From Alistipes sp. UBA934 (GTDB lineage Bacteria; Bacteroidota; Bacteroidia; Bacteroidales; Rikenellaceae): a stretch of DNA of 32,376 bases. Every line of letters begins with the position of its first letter. The stretch's first letter is position 1. The notes under the pieces were generated by a model, which saw only the letters and a list, made by a program, of their open reading frames with translations, was not told the DNA's origin and searched no databases. Location of the stretch: positions 1-32,376 of the forward strand of contig DBDK01000001.1 in assembly GCA_002293535.1 (NCBI GenBank). Reading direction: 5' to 3'. Shown here piece after piece: positions 24,618 to 32,376 of the stretch. Both the position numbers and the translations under genes were made by a program.

Positions 24618-25560
24618 CTATTTTATCGTAATTGTTCATCGCCACTGCTCCTGCACCGATAAGGCCGATCAGGTCGGGATGAAGTCCAGTGAGTACCACT
24701 CCACCGGTGACAAAGCGGATGGTGGTGGGGTTGAGTTTCACCAACGCCTGGCCGTGCAGATAGCCATCGGCAATAACTCCGCCACCCAGCACCACGGTGT
24801 CTGGATCGACAACCCTTACAAGGTTCATAATCAACCCGGCCAGCGCCTGAGAAGCGTTTTTCACAAGCTCTACACACAACGGATCGCCCTCACGGCTCAG
24901 CGTAAAAACCTCCTCCACATCGACACGCGCACCTTCGGGAATGTTCAATTTCGTCTGAAATTCAGGGGCGAGCATACGCGCACAATAGTCGATCCCGATG
25001 CCGGCTGCGATCATCTCCACACAATCTTTGCGACCACAAGCACAAGTGATTCCCAAATCGACTCCCACTGCGTTATGCCCCACTTCACTGGCATTGAAGT
25101 GGCTGCCTCTGATAAGCTTGCCGCCTGCAATGATCCCCGCAGCGATGCCTGTGCCGACGTTGATATAGACAAAATTGTCGGATTTCAACTCAAATCGCCT
25201 GATCGCCTGCGTGGCACTCTTCACATCGTTGTCGATAAAAACCGGCATTCCGTAAATCTCGCTCAACTCCTTGGAAAGAGGGATCGGATCCGTGCGCCGC
25301 GGGTCTATCTGCAACCAAATACCTTGACAAGGATCGACCCTGCCGACCAATCCCACCCCCATCGCCACAGGCAGATCCTGATCGACCCATCCTTCAGTTG
25401 CTATATAGTCATCGAGCGAACGTTTGATAAGCTCCACCGCTTCGCGCTGGTTTGCATAGTTGGCAACGTACCTTTTGTGGCGCAGGATTTTGCCGCTCTG
25501 ATCGAGTTCCCCGATGAGCAGCTTCGTGCCGCCAAGGTCGAGTGCGAGAAATGTTTTCAT
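24580..25560 (-). CDS. ROK-family sugar kinase
   Basis: 326 residues from ATG 25560. A longer frame to 25665 exists but runs through the divergent promoters and the GH9 start. The N-terminal phosphate motif D-L-G-G-T-K is at 8-13, the catalytic base is probably D112 (I-D-N-D), and E-V-G-H (H162) with C-A-C-G-R-K-D-C (C173, C175, C180) forms the ROK zinc site. L-G-G-G-V is near the C-terminus. The family includes glucokinases, N-acetylglucosamine/N-acetylmannosamine kinases and glucosamine kinases. With a NagB-like enzyme and no deacetylase beside it, glucosamine or a similar amino sugar is a plausible substrate (inference). Divergent from the GH9 gene by 31 nt. Confidence 0.92.
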   Translation of the reverse strand: MKTFLALDLGGTKLLIGELDQSGKILRHKRYVANYANQREAVELIKRSLDDYIATEGWVDQDLPVAMGVGLVGRVDPCQGIWLQIDPRRTDPIPLSKELSEIYGMPVFIDNDVKSATQAIRRFELKSDNFVYINVGTGIAAGIIAGGKLIRGSHFNASEVGHNAVGVDLGITCACGRKDCVEMIAAGIGIDYCARMLAPEFQTKLNIPEGARVDVEEVFTLSREGDPLCVELVKNASQALAGLIMNLVRVVDPDTVVLGGGVIADGYLHGQALVKLNPTTIRFVTGGVVLTGLHPDLIGLIGAGAVAMNNYDKIDEAQYNHCSLGE

Positions 25561-25586
25561 AATGTGCAAAAATATAATTATTTTTG
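25555..25586 (+). promoter_or_regulatory. Promoter of the GH9 gene (TTTC-N20-TATTTTTG)
   Basis: TATTTTTG at 25579-25586 ends 5 nt before ATG 25592. The -33 near-match TTTC (25555-25558) is the complement of the first codons of the divergent kinase gene. The two promoters are interlocked in the same 40 bp. Confidence 0.65.
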
Positions 25587-25597
25587 TAAATATGAAA
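25567..25597 (-). promoter_or_regulatory. Promoter of the ROK kinase operon (TTTC-N19-TATTTTTG)
   Basis: On the minus strand TATTTTTG (25567-25574) matches TAnnTTTG and ends 6 nt before the kinase ATG. The -33 near-match TTTC (25594-25597) is the complement of the first codons of the divergent GH9 gene. Confidence 0.65.
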
Positions 25598-28500
25598 ACT
25601 CTTTTGCTACTTGCCCTGCCAATCCGGTTGGCTTTTATCGCGGGGATGGATCCCGTGAGCGACATCGAACTCTATGCGCCCCTTTTGAATGGCTTCGAGG
25701 AGGTTACTACGAAGGTTTACACGACCCAGGAGTCGTTCGAGCTCTTCGAGCCCGAAAACAGCGACCAGTACGACGTGCTCGTTTTTTATGACATAGAACT
25801 GGACGAGATTCCCGACAGCGTAAAGGACAACATAGCAGCAGCGATTCGCGGAGGAAAACCCGCCTACATTTTCCACGACGGCCTCCTGACCTACAACACC
25901 TGGCCGGAGTTCGCACGGATCGCAGGGATGAAATATTTTATGAGCGAACAGCAGATGGACGGAGTGACTTACGGCGTGTCAAAGTATAAGCACGAACAGG
26001 ATATTCCCATCTCTGTGGTCGATCGCGAGCACTTTATAACCCAGGGGATGGAGCCTCGGTTTACGTTGCACGACGAAATTTACGACAACCTGTGGGTTTC
26101 GCCCGACATTCACCCGCTGTGGACAACCTCCAATCCCGAATGCGAACCGAGCGTTCTTTACACTCACCAATATGGCCGAGGACGTATCGTGGGCGTTGTA
26201 ACGGGGCACGGGCCGGAGATGTTCCACGACAAAAATTTCCAGTTGGCATTTCGCCGTGGGGTACTGTGGTTGGCGGGAAGAGATGCTCCACAGTCTCAAG
26301 CCGATACCTCGCTCGAAAAACAACTCATAACTTCGGGGTTGGTTCACTCTCCGCTGCCTATTGATTCATCGCGTTCGTTCGAAACGGCGGGGCTTTCGAA
26401 AAAAATTCTTGCGCGTTTCCCGTTGATAGATAAGCGCCTCAAACTGACCATTCCGACCGCTACAGGTGAGCGTGCCAAGGGGCCTGCCGATGATCCTGAC
26501 TACGCCACTTACGGCTCTCGCAGCATCGCCATAGACGCCAAGACAAACTGGGAGAAGTATAATCGTCTGGCTTTCAGGATATATCCCGACTGCGACGGAG
26601 CGAGGGTCGTGAATCTAAATTTGGGACTCGGAGGCGTTGCGAGCCACCTTGTAAACCTGCGCAACAAGCAATGGAACGACTGCTTTTTGGATATCGAGGG
26701 TCTCGACCGTACTGCAATCGAGAAGATAACTTTCGGCGCCAGCATCAAGGGTCGCGACAGAACCACCGGCGAGGAGATGATCTATTGGATCGAAGGAGTC
26801 GAACTTCAGCAGGTCGAAGGACTCGATCCCGAAAGCGGCTGGATTCCCGCACCGGAAAAGATAATTTATTCCACCAGCGGCTATGCCTTGAGCAGCCCGA
26901 AAACCGCTATAACGACTCTCGACGGTGACAGGTTTTCATTGCTCGACACAACCGGTACGGAAGTTTTCACCGGCCCGATCCAGCGACAAATAACCACTAT
27001 CGGCACCTTCAACGTGATGGATTTCACGGCGTTCGATCGCACGGGTGAGTTCTGTCTGCGCGTCGGTTCCGTGACCACCCCACCTTTTGCCATCGCCGAC
27101 GACGTGTGGGAAAATTCGCTGTGGAGAGTGCTCAACTTCATCTTTTGCCAGCGTTGCGGCTATCCGGTTCCGGGGGTGCACGGCGAATGTCACGTCGATC
27201 TGATGTCCGAACATAACGGCCAAAAAATCTCTTACGCAGGCGGGTGGCACGACGCGGGTGACCTGTCGCAGCAGACGCTACAGACCGGTGACGTGACTTT
27301 TGCGCTGCTCGAAGCACATAATGCCTTGAAGAATACCAACCCTCTGTTGGCTGCGCGACTGCTCGAAGAGGCTCAATGGGGACTGGAGTTCGTACTCAAA
27401 AATCGCTATGGAGACGGCTACAGAGCGAGCAGCGTGGGTCTGTTGATCTGGCTGGACGGTATTTTCAACACCTACGACGACATCTCGACAGTTCGTGTGC
27501 AGAATTTCGCGTTCGACAATTTCCTCTATTCTGCATACGAGGCATATGCGGCGATGACGATGGATGGCGATCCGGCAATGCAAAACTACCTCACACGCAT
27601 TGCCAAAGAGGACTTTGATTTCGCGATGAAACGCCACTCCGAAGTCGGTTACGGCGAGTTCGGCAGTATGTATGAGCACACATACAACACCTCCGAAAGC
27701 CAATATATGGCGACGGTTTCGTGGGCAGCAAGTATGCTTTATCGTCTAACCGGCGAGAATTCGTATGCCGAGATTGCCGCCGAATACATAAAATACACGC
27801 TCGATTGTCAGCGAATCGAGCCGCTGGGCGACGGAACGCGCGGATTTTTCTATCGAGATCTTTCCAAGCGCTCGATAGTCCACTATATCCATCAGTCGCG
27901 TGAGCAGGTCTATATGCAGGCTCTGGCAGCCCTGTGCGAAACCCAACCCAAACACGCCGATCATATACGCTGGGCAAATGCTATTTCGCTATATGGTAAC
28001 TACTTAAAAGGGTTAATGAAATACACTGCACCCTATGGGATGCTACCCAGCGGGATTTATAACGTGGATGAGCCGCAGGACAATGAGGGGTTCTATCATC
28101 TACACCTGTGGCCCCCCGCGAATGCTGAAGAACTATACGAAGAGCAAATTAAAGGCGGCGTGCAGCTCGATGACAAACACTATGTGAAGCGCTTCCCGGT
28201 GTGGTTTGGCATCTTCAACGGCAACACAGCCGTGCACCTGTCGATGGGCAAGGCGGCGGCTATTTGCGGTAAACTCTTGAACGACAACGAGTTGATCGAC
28301 ATAGGTCTTGAGCAGATGTATTGGACGGTGGGCAAAAATCCGTTCGGCCAGTCGCTGATCTATGGCGAGGGCTGGAACTATCCGCAGATGGACAGCTTTT
28401 CGTCGGGCGAGATGACGGGCGAAATGCCTGTCGGAATACGTTCGCTGGATAACACGGACGAACCTTATTGGCCGCGCGTGAATAATGCCTGTTATAAAGA

Positions 28501-29287
28501 GGTATGGGTCACCTCGGCGGGAAAATGGCTGACACTGGCAGCAGAGGTGGCAACGGCCGGAACGCCGGCAACGATTTTTAGCCACGCAAAACAAGGTTCG
28601 TCAAAAATCCTTGTATTGACGGAACGCGGTGGTCAGCACGGCCCATTCACCGATGCGGGCTTACGCTGGCTCAACGAGCACGGGCCACAGTTGGGCGTCA
28701 GTTTTACCGAGATCAATAACACCGACCTCATCGACGATAAGTATCTCGCCGGTTTCGACGCAATTATCCAACTCGACTACCCCCCTTACGGCTGGACACG
28801 CAAGGCCGAAAAGGCTTTCACGAAGTACATCGACAAGGGTCTCGGCGGCTGGATCGGATTCCACCACGCATCGCTACTGGGTGAGTTCGACGGCTTTGAG
28901 ATGTGGCCTTGGTTCAGCGATTTTTTGGGCGGCATACGGTTCGATAATTACATCGCAGCGCTGGCTGACGGTACCGTGCAAACGGAAGACGGGGCGCATC
29001 CCGTTATGGAGGGAGTCGCCCCGTCTTTCGTCATTCCCGACGATGAGTGGTACACTTTCGATCGCAGTCCGCGCCTCGGCGGGGTTCACGTTTTGGCCAC
29101 TGTGGATGAACAGAGTTACTCTCCCGCCTCTCCCATCAAGATGGGAGACCACCCAGTCGTTTGGGTCGATCCGGACAAGCGGGCGCGCAACGTCTATTTC
29201 CTGATGGGTCACACGGCCCGGCTCTGGAGCAACGAGAATTTCACGCGAATGATCTCGAACGCGATAGGTTGGACTACTTCAACTTAA
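25592..29287 (+). CDS. GH9 glycosidase flanked by two ThuA-like domains
   Basis: 1231 residues from ATG 25592; upstream frame rejected because it crosses the promoter. Order: short hydrophobic N-terminus (possible weak signal peptide), ThuA-like domain (about 13-228), beta-sandwich region that may bind sugar (about 300-410), CelD_N immunoglobulin-like domain (about 423-499), GH9 alpha-barrel (about 505-985) and a second, clearer ThuA domain (about 1003-1229, with G-F-H-H-A-S and H-T-A-R-L-W-S-N-E-N). The GH9 motif G-W-H-D-A-G-D contains D554 and D557, where the catalytic base is expected; E970 in Y-K-E-V-W-V-T is the best candidate acid. GH9 includes cellulases, cellodextrinases and exo-beta-glucosaminidases. 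Divergent from the hexosamine-type operon; its end overlaps GH3 by 14 nt. Confidence 0.88.
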   Translation: MKTLLLLALPIRLAFIAGMDPVSDIELYAPLLNGFEEVTTKVYTTQESFELFEPENSDQYDVLVFYDIELDEIPDSVKDNIAAAIRGGKPAYIFHDGLLTYNTWPEFARIAGMKYFMSEQQMDGVTYGVSKYKHEQDIPISVVDREHFITQGMEPRFTLHDEIYDNLWVSPDIHPLWTTSNPECEPSVLYTHQYGRGRIVGVVTGHGPEMFHDKNFQLAFRRGVLWLAGRDAPQSQADTSLEKQLITSGLVHSPLPIDSSRSFETAGLSKKILARFPLIDKRLKLTIPTATGERAKGPADDPDYATYGSRSIAIDAKTNWEKYNRLAFRIYPDCDGARVVNLNLGLGGVASHLVNLRNKQWNDCFLDIEGLDRTAIEKITFGASIKGRDRTTGEEMIYWIEGVELQQVEGLDPESGWIPAPEKIIYSTSGYALSSPKTAITTLDGDRFSLLDTTGTEVFTGPIQRQITTIGTFNVMDFTAFDRTGEFCLRVGSVTTPPFAIADDVWENSLWRVLNFIFCQRCGYPVPGVHGECHVDLMSEHNGQKISYAGGWHDAGDLSQQTLQTGDVTFALLEAHNALKNTNPLLAARLLEEAQWGLEFVLKNRYGDGYRASSVGLLIWLDGIFNTYDDISTVRVQNFAFDNFLYSAYEAYAAMTMDGDPAMQNYLTRIAKEDFDFAMKRHSEVGYGEFGSMYEHTYNTSESQYMATVSWAASMLYRLTGENSYAEIAAEYIKYTLDCQRIEPLGDGTRGFFYRDLSKRSIVHYIHQSREQVYMQALAALCETQPKHADHIRWANAISLYGNYLKGLMKYTAPYGMLPSGIYNVDEPQDNEGFYHLHLWPPANAEELYEEQIKGGVQLDDKHYVKRFPVWFGIFNGNTAVHLSMGKAAAICGKLLNDNELIDIGLEQMYWTVGKNPFGQSLIYGEGWNYPQMDSFSSGEMTGEMPVGIRSLDNTDEPYWPRVNNACYKEVWVTSAGKWLTLAAEVATAGTPATIFSHAKQGSSKILVLTERGGQHGPFTDAGLRWLNEHGPQLGVSFTEINNTDLIDDKYLAGFDAIIQLDYPPYGWTRKAEKAFTKYIDKGLGGWIGFHHASLLGEFDGFEMWPWFSDFLGGIRFDNYIAALADGTVQTEDGAHPVMEGVAPSFVIPDDEWYTFDRSPRLGGVHVLATVDEQSYSPASPIKMGDHPVVWVDPDKRARNVYFLMGHTARLWSNENFTRMISNAIGWTTST

Positions 29288-31481
29288 AAGAAACTTTGCC
29301 TCGCAAATCGGTCGATGAGGCTCCAATAATAGCTTCAAAATCACCCGGTTCCGCAACCCACTCGTGCTTGGCATCATCGAAGAAGGCCAACGCCGTACGG
29401 TCGATTGTGAATGCAACCTCTTTCTCTTCTCCCGGAGCCAGACGCACCTTGTGGAAGCTCTTGAGTTCTTTAACAGGACGCGGAAGCGAGCTGCGAACGT
29501 CTCTGATATAGAGCTGAACTACCTCGGCACCCTCTCTCGATCCGGTGTTTTTCACCTTCACGTGAAAGGTCATCTTGCCATCCTGAGTCATCTCTTTTTT
29601 GTCGGCCGTGACCTTACCATACTCGAAAGTGGTGTAGCTCAGACCGTGACCGAAGCTGAAAAGAGGCTTGGTTTTTTGTTTGTCCACCCAACGATAGCCC
29701 ACGAAAATACCCTCGTTATAAGTTTCCTCTTCACCGCCCGGATATTCGCCTACTGAATGAGCAGCACTGTCTTGCAAACGCACGGGGAACGTAAACGGAA
29801 GCTTACCCGACGGATTCACATCGCCCACAAGGATCGAGGCGAGTGCATTGCCGGCCTCCGAACCCAGGTACCAACCCTGAACAATACTCGGCACGCGATC
29901 AACCCACGGCATTGCCACGGCGTTACCCGAAATTATCACTACAGCAAGGTTCTTGTTCACCTTTGCCAGTTCGTCGATCAACTTGTCCTGACCATAAGGC
30001 AGACCCAGTGACGCACGGTCATCACCCTCGCAGTCCTGTCCGGGATTCTTGTTCAGCCCACCGATGAAGATCACATAGTCCGCTTCAGCGGCAACCTTGC
30101 AAGCCTCTACGATCAGCTCCTCGGGTGTGCGGTTGTCGGCGATGTTCTCGCCCGTGCTCAAGCCATCCTGACCGGCAAGCTGATCTCCAACATAGCCACG
30201 AGCGTAAACCACTTCGGCTTCGTCGCCAACCCTTGATTGGATACCGGCCAACGGAGAAACTTCATATTTAACCTTGAGCGACGAGCTACCCCCGCCGACA
30301 GTCATAACCTTGATGGCATTCTCACCGATGACGGCAATTTTGTTCGTGTGCTTAAGATCGACAGGCAGCACATTAGCGGTGTTTTTCAACAGCACGATAC
30401 CCTCCTGAGCGATTTTACGACCTGCGTCACCGTGCGCCTCTGTTGCAAACGAACCGAAAGGACGTTCGGGATTCATAGTCGTGCGGAACGCCAAACGCAA
30501 AATGTTGCGGACCTTGCGATCGACCTCGGCTTCTTTGACTTCGCCCGAACGAATAAGTTTGAGGAACGGATCGGCCAAATAATAGTTATCATAAGCATTG
30601 CTTTGTCCGAAATTCAATCCGTCAGTCCACGTTCCGAACTCCATATCGAGCCCGTTGTAGATAGCTTGCATAGTGTCGTTCACACCGCCCCAGTCACTGA
30701 TCACAACACCGTCGAAGCCCCACTCGGTGCGCAGAATATCATTGAGCAGGTACTGGTTTTGACAGGCCCATTGCCCCTTGTATCTGTTGTAAGAGCCCAT
30801 AATTGCCCAAGCGCCTCCCTCTTGGACAGCCGCCTTGAACGCCGGCAAATAGATTTCATAAAGCGTGCGGTCATCCACATTCACATTGACCTCGTGGCGG
30901 CGAATTTCCTGATTGTTCAACGCGAAGTGCTTCACGCAAGCAGCCACTCCATTGGCCTGAACACCCTTAACATAAGGTACGACCATACGTGACGCAAGCA
31001 ACGGATCTTCACCCATATATTCGAAGTTACGACCGTTCAGCGGGGTACGATAGATGTTCACACCGGGGCCCAACAGCACATTTTTGTTGCGATAGCGGGC
31101 CTCTTCGCCGATAGATTTGCCATATAGGGCCGCCATATCCTCGTTCCACGTTGCCGCCAGACAAGTCAGTGCCGGAAAAGCAATACAGGCGTCGTTGGTC
31201 CAGCCGGCTGTGTTCCATTCGTCCCACAGAACCTCGGCGCGGATGCCGTGAGGGCCGTCGGTCATCCAATTGTCGGGAATACCGAGACTCGGAACTCCAG
31301 GCGACGAAAACTTGGACTGCGCGTGAACCATCGCGATCTTTTCTTCAAGAGTCATTCGGCCCAGAGCATCTCCGATGCGCTCTTCCATCGGCGCCTTAGG
31401 ATCAAGATAAATCGGTTTTTGCTGTGCTTGAATTTGGATTGTCGCAACGAGCACGACAGTCAATGCTAAGATTTTTTTCAT
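29274..31481 (-). CDS. Secreted GH3 beta-glucosidase
   Basis: 735 residues. The signal peptide (about 20 residues, ending I-Q-A-Q) predicts export, probably to the periplasm. The GH3 N-terminal barrel has K184-H185 and the nucleophile D263 in G-V-V-I-S-D-W-G-G. The C-terminal alpha/beta domain has the E-G-D-D-R segment where the acid/base Glu is expected. A fibronectin-III-like domain ends the protein (F-S-F-G-H-G-L-S-Y-T-T-F onward). It resembles BglX-type beta-glucosidases rather than NagZ-type hexosaminidases, because the NagZ K-H-F-P-G-H motif is missing. I see no clear promoter in the 71 nt before it; tRNA-Cys is directly upstream on the same strand. Confidence 0.93.
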   Translation of the reverse strand: MKKILALTVVLVATIQIQAQQKPIYLDPKAPMEERIGDALGRMTLEEKIAMVHAQSKFSSPGVPSLGIPDNWMTDGPHGIRAEVLWDEWNTAGWTNDACIAFPALTCLAATWNEDMAALYGKSIGEEARYRNKNVLLGPGVNIYRTPLNGRNFEYMGEDPLLASRMVVPYVKGVQANGVAACVKHFALNNQEIRRHEVNVNVDDRTLYEIYLPAFKAAVQEGGAWAIMGSYNRYKGQWACQNQYLLNDILRTEWGFDGVVISDWGGVNDTMQAIYNGLDMEFGTWTDGLNFGQSNAYDNYYLADPFLKLIRSGEVKEAEVDRKVRNILRLAFRTTMNPERPFGSFATEAHGDAGRKIAQEGIVLLKNTANVLPVDLKHTNKIAVIGENAIKVMTVGGGSSSLKVKYEVSPLAGIQSRVGDEAEVVYARGYVGDQLAGQDGLSTGENIADNRTPEELIVEACKVAAEADYVIFIGGLNKNPGQDCEGDDRASLGLPYGQDKLIDELAKVNKNLAVVIISGNAVAMPWVDRVPSIVQGWYLGSEAGNALASILVGDVNPSGKLPFTFPVRLQDSAAHSVGEYPGGEEETYNEGIFVGYRWVDKQKTKPLFSFGHGLSYTTFEYGKVTADKKEMTQDGKMTFHVKVKNTGSREGAEVVQLYIRDVRSSLPRPVKELKSFHKVRLAPGEEKEVAFTIDRTALAFFDDAKHEWVAEPGDFEAIIGASSTDLRGKVSFKLK

Positions 31482-31552
31482 AACGGCTTTAGATTAGTTG
31501 TAGATATTCGAGCCTTCAGTGCGGGGTCTCCCCCCTGATCTGTCGGCCCTTG

Positions 31553-31623
31553 AGGTGCGAAGCGGATTCGAACCGCTGTAGCAGGTTTTGCAGACCTGAG
31601 CCTAGCCACTCGGCCATCGCACC
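31553..31623 (-). tRNA. tRNA-Cys (anticodon GCA)
   Basis: 71 nt: acceptor GGTGCGA/TCGCACC, D-arm GCC/GGC, anticodon stem CAGGT/ACCTG with loop CTGCAAA (anticodon GCA), T-arm AGCGG/CCGCT with TTCGAAT loop, and the Cys-specific U73. CCA is not encoded (CAA follows U73). Confidence 0.97.
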
Positions 31624-31636
31624 GTTTTCGGAAGCG

Positions 31637-31668
31637 CAAAGTTAATAAATTAACTCAACTTTTCCAAA
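31637..31668 (-). promoter_or_regulatory. Promoter of tRNA-Cys (TTTG-N20-TAACTTTG)
   Basis: Perfect match on the minus strand: TTTG at 31665-31668, 20-nt spacer, TAACTTTG at 31637-31644; the tRNA begins 13 nt later. The -33 box lies within the last codons of the glycyl-tRNA synthetase gene. Confidence 0.85.
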
Positions 31669-32376
31669 AGAGTTCGTAATCCGGCCTCTTTATTAATTAT
31701 CGAGGGAATATCGGCGATGGCAACGCGCTGTTGTTCCATCGAATCGCGGCGGCGGATCGTGGCGGTGCCATCCTCGACACTCTGATGATCAACGGTGATA
31801 CAGAACGGCGTCCCGATCGCATCCTGACGGCGATAGCGCTTGCCGATACTATCCTTTTCGTCGTACTGCACGTTGTGTTCGAATTTCAACGAGTCGATGA
31901 TCTGGCGGGCGATCTCAGGCAGTCCGTCTTTTTTCACGAGCGGCAGCACTGCGGCTTTCACCGGTGCCAACGGAGCCGGGATTCGCATTACGACCCTTTC
32001 TTCGCCGTTTTCCAGTTTCTCTTCCGTATAGGCCGCCGAGAGCACCTGAAGGATCATTCGATCCACTCCGATAGAGGTCTCGACCACGTAAGGCACATAG
32101 CTTTCGCCAGTCTCCGGATCGAAATATTGCATCTTGCGACCGCTGAATTTCTGGTGATTGCCCAGGTCGAAATCGGTGCGCGAATGGATACCCTCGACCT
32201 CCTTGAACCCGAACGGGAACTTGAACTCGACGTCGGCCGCGGCATTGGCATAGTGGGCCAGCTTGTCGTGATCGTGGAAGCGGTACATCTCGTCGCCAAA
32301 ACCCAGGTTACGGTGCCAGCGCATTCGGAACTCCTTCCAGTATTCGTACCACTTCATCTCCTCGCCGGGACGCACG
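31650..32376 (-). CDS. glyS: Glycyl-tRNA synthetase, alpha2 type (C-terminal part; 5' end outside window)
   Basis: About 241 residues are visible and the frame runs off the window edge, so the start is not here. The sequence covers part of the class II catalytic domain (L-A-H-Y-A-N-A-A-A-D-V-E, F-P-F-G-F-K-E-V-E-G-I-H-S-R-T-D-F-D-L, and the motif 3 region G-V-D-R-M) followed by the anticodon-binding domain (A-P-L-A-P-V-K-A-A-V-L-P-L). It belongs to the single-chain homodimeric type found in eukaryotes and many bacteria rather than the alpha2beta2 type of E. coli. Its 3' end contains the tRNA-Cys promoter. Confidence 0.93.
   Translation of the reverse strand, partial: VRPGEEMKWYEYWKEFRMRWHRNLGFGDEMYRFHDHDKLAHYANAAADVEFKFPFGFKEVEGIHSRTDFDLGNHQKFSGRKMQYFDPETGESYVPYVVETSIGVDRMILQVLSAAYTEEKLENGEERVVMRIPAPLAPVKAAVLPLVKKDGLPEIARQIIDSLKFEHNVQYDEKDSIGKRYRRQDAIGTPFCITVDHQSVEDGTATIRRRDSMEQQRVAIADIPSIINKEAGLRTLLEKLS

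Noticed and set aside
25514..25591. Upstream extension of the GH9 gene by 26 codons
   Set aside because: It would overlap the kinase start and the -7 box; ATG 25592 follows the promoter at the spacing seen in other genes.
24424..25791. 455-codon open frame on the plus strand across the NagB-like and ROK genes
   Set aside because: It crosses two well-recognised minus-strand genes and their promoter, and its translation is not protein-like.
31515..31545. G-rich/C-rich palindrome after tRNA-Cys as a terminator
   Set aside because: The possible stem is very short and no T tract follows on the minus strand.

Overview
The window looks like chromosome of a member of the Bacteroidota, most probably the order Bacteroidales. 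The evidence is the promoter grammar (TTTG, 19-21 nt, TAnnTTTG, the sigma-ABfr type of this phylum), almost no Shine-Dalgarno sequences, an rnfBCDGEA operon preceded by rseC, a nadK-uppS-bamA-ompH-ompH block divergent from pdxJ, FISUMP/InlB-like surface modules, and tRNA genes without an encoded CCA. A family such as Rikenellaceae is only a guess. Nothing in the window looks like a phage, an IS element or a CRISPR array.

Layout. (1) 1-4221: the 3' part of a large modular surface protein with five FISUMP modules alternating with four InlB-like repeats, then an AlkD-type DNA glycosylase (4240-5022). (2) 5211-5471: tRNA-Phe on the minus strand with its promoter and terminator, divergent from nadE. 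(3) 5472-12529: nadE, rseC and rnfBCDGEA, tightly packed and often overlapping, so NAD synthesis and the ferredoxin:NAD+ ion pump may share transcripts. (4) 12542-17691, minus strand: nadK, uppS, bamA and two Skp/OmpH chaperones. (5) 17731-20947, plus strand: pdxJ, a CCA-adding enzyme and pyrD, with overlapping ends. (6) 20973-22483: an OmpR-type response regulator and a very short histidine kinase. (7) 22636-31481: a sugar locus. A minus-strand operon encodes a ROK kinase, a NagB-family amino-sugar-phosphate deaminase/isomerase and an FHS-type sugar transporter. It diverges, across only 31 bp, from a 1231-residue GH9 enzyme that carries a ThuA-like domain at each end. A secreted GH3 beta-glucosidase faces it tail to tail. 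(8) 31553-32376: tRNA-Cys and the C-terminal part of glycyl-tRNA synthetase.

Points most worth a second look: the NAD synthetase has kept its glutaminase domain but lost the catalytic Cys and Glu; four genes have their start codon 5-6 nt after a -7 box, which predicts leaderless mRNAs; the GH9 and ROK genes appear to use each other's first codons as -33 elements; GH9, sugar kinase and NagB-like deaminase sit together without a deacetylase, which suggests use of free glucosamine or another unacetylated amino sugar; the class-2-like PyrD has Cys where Ser is usual.

All function calls come from reading motifs by eye. No database search was run.
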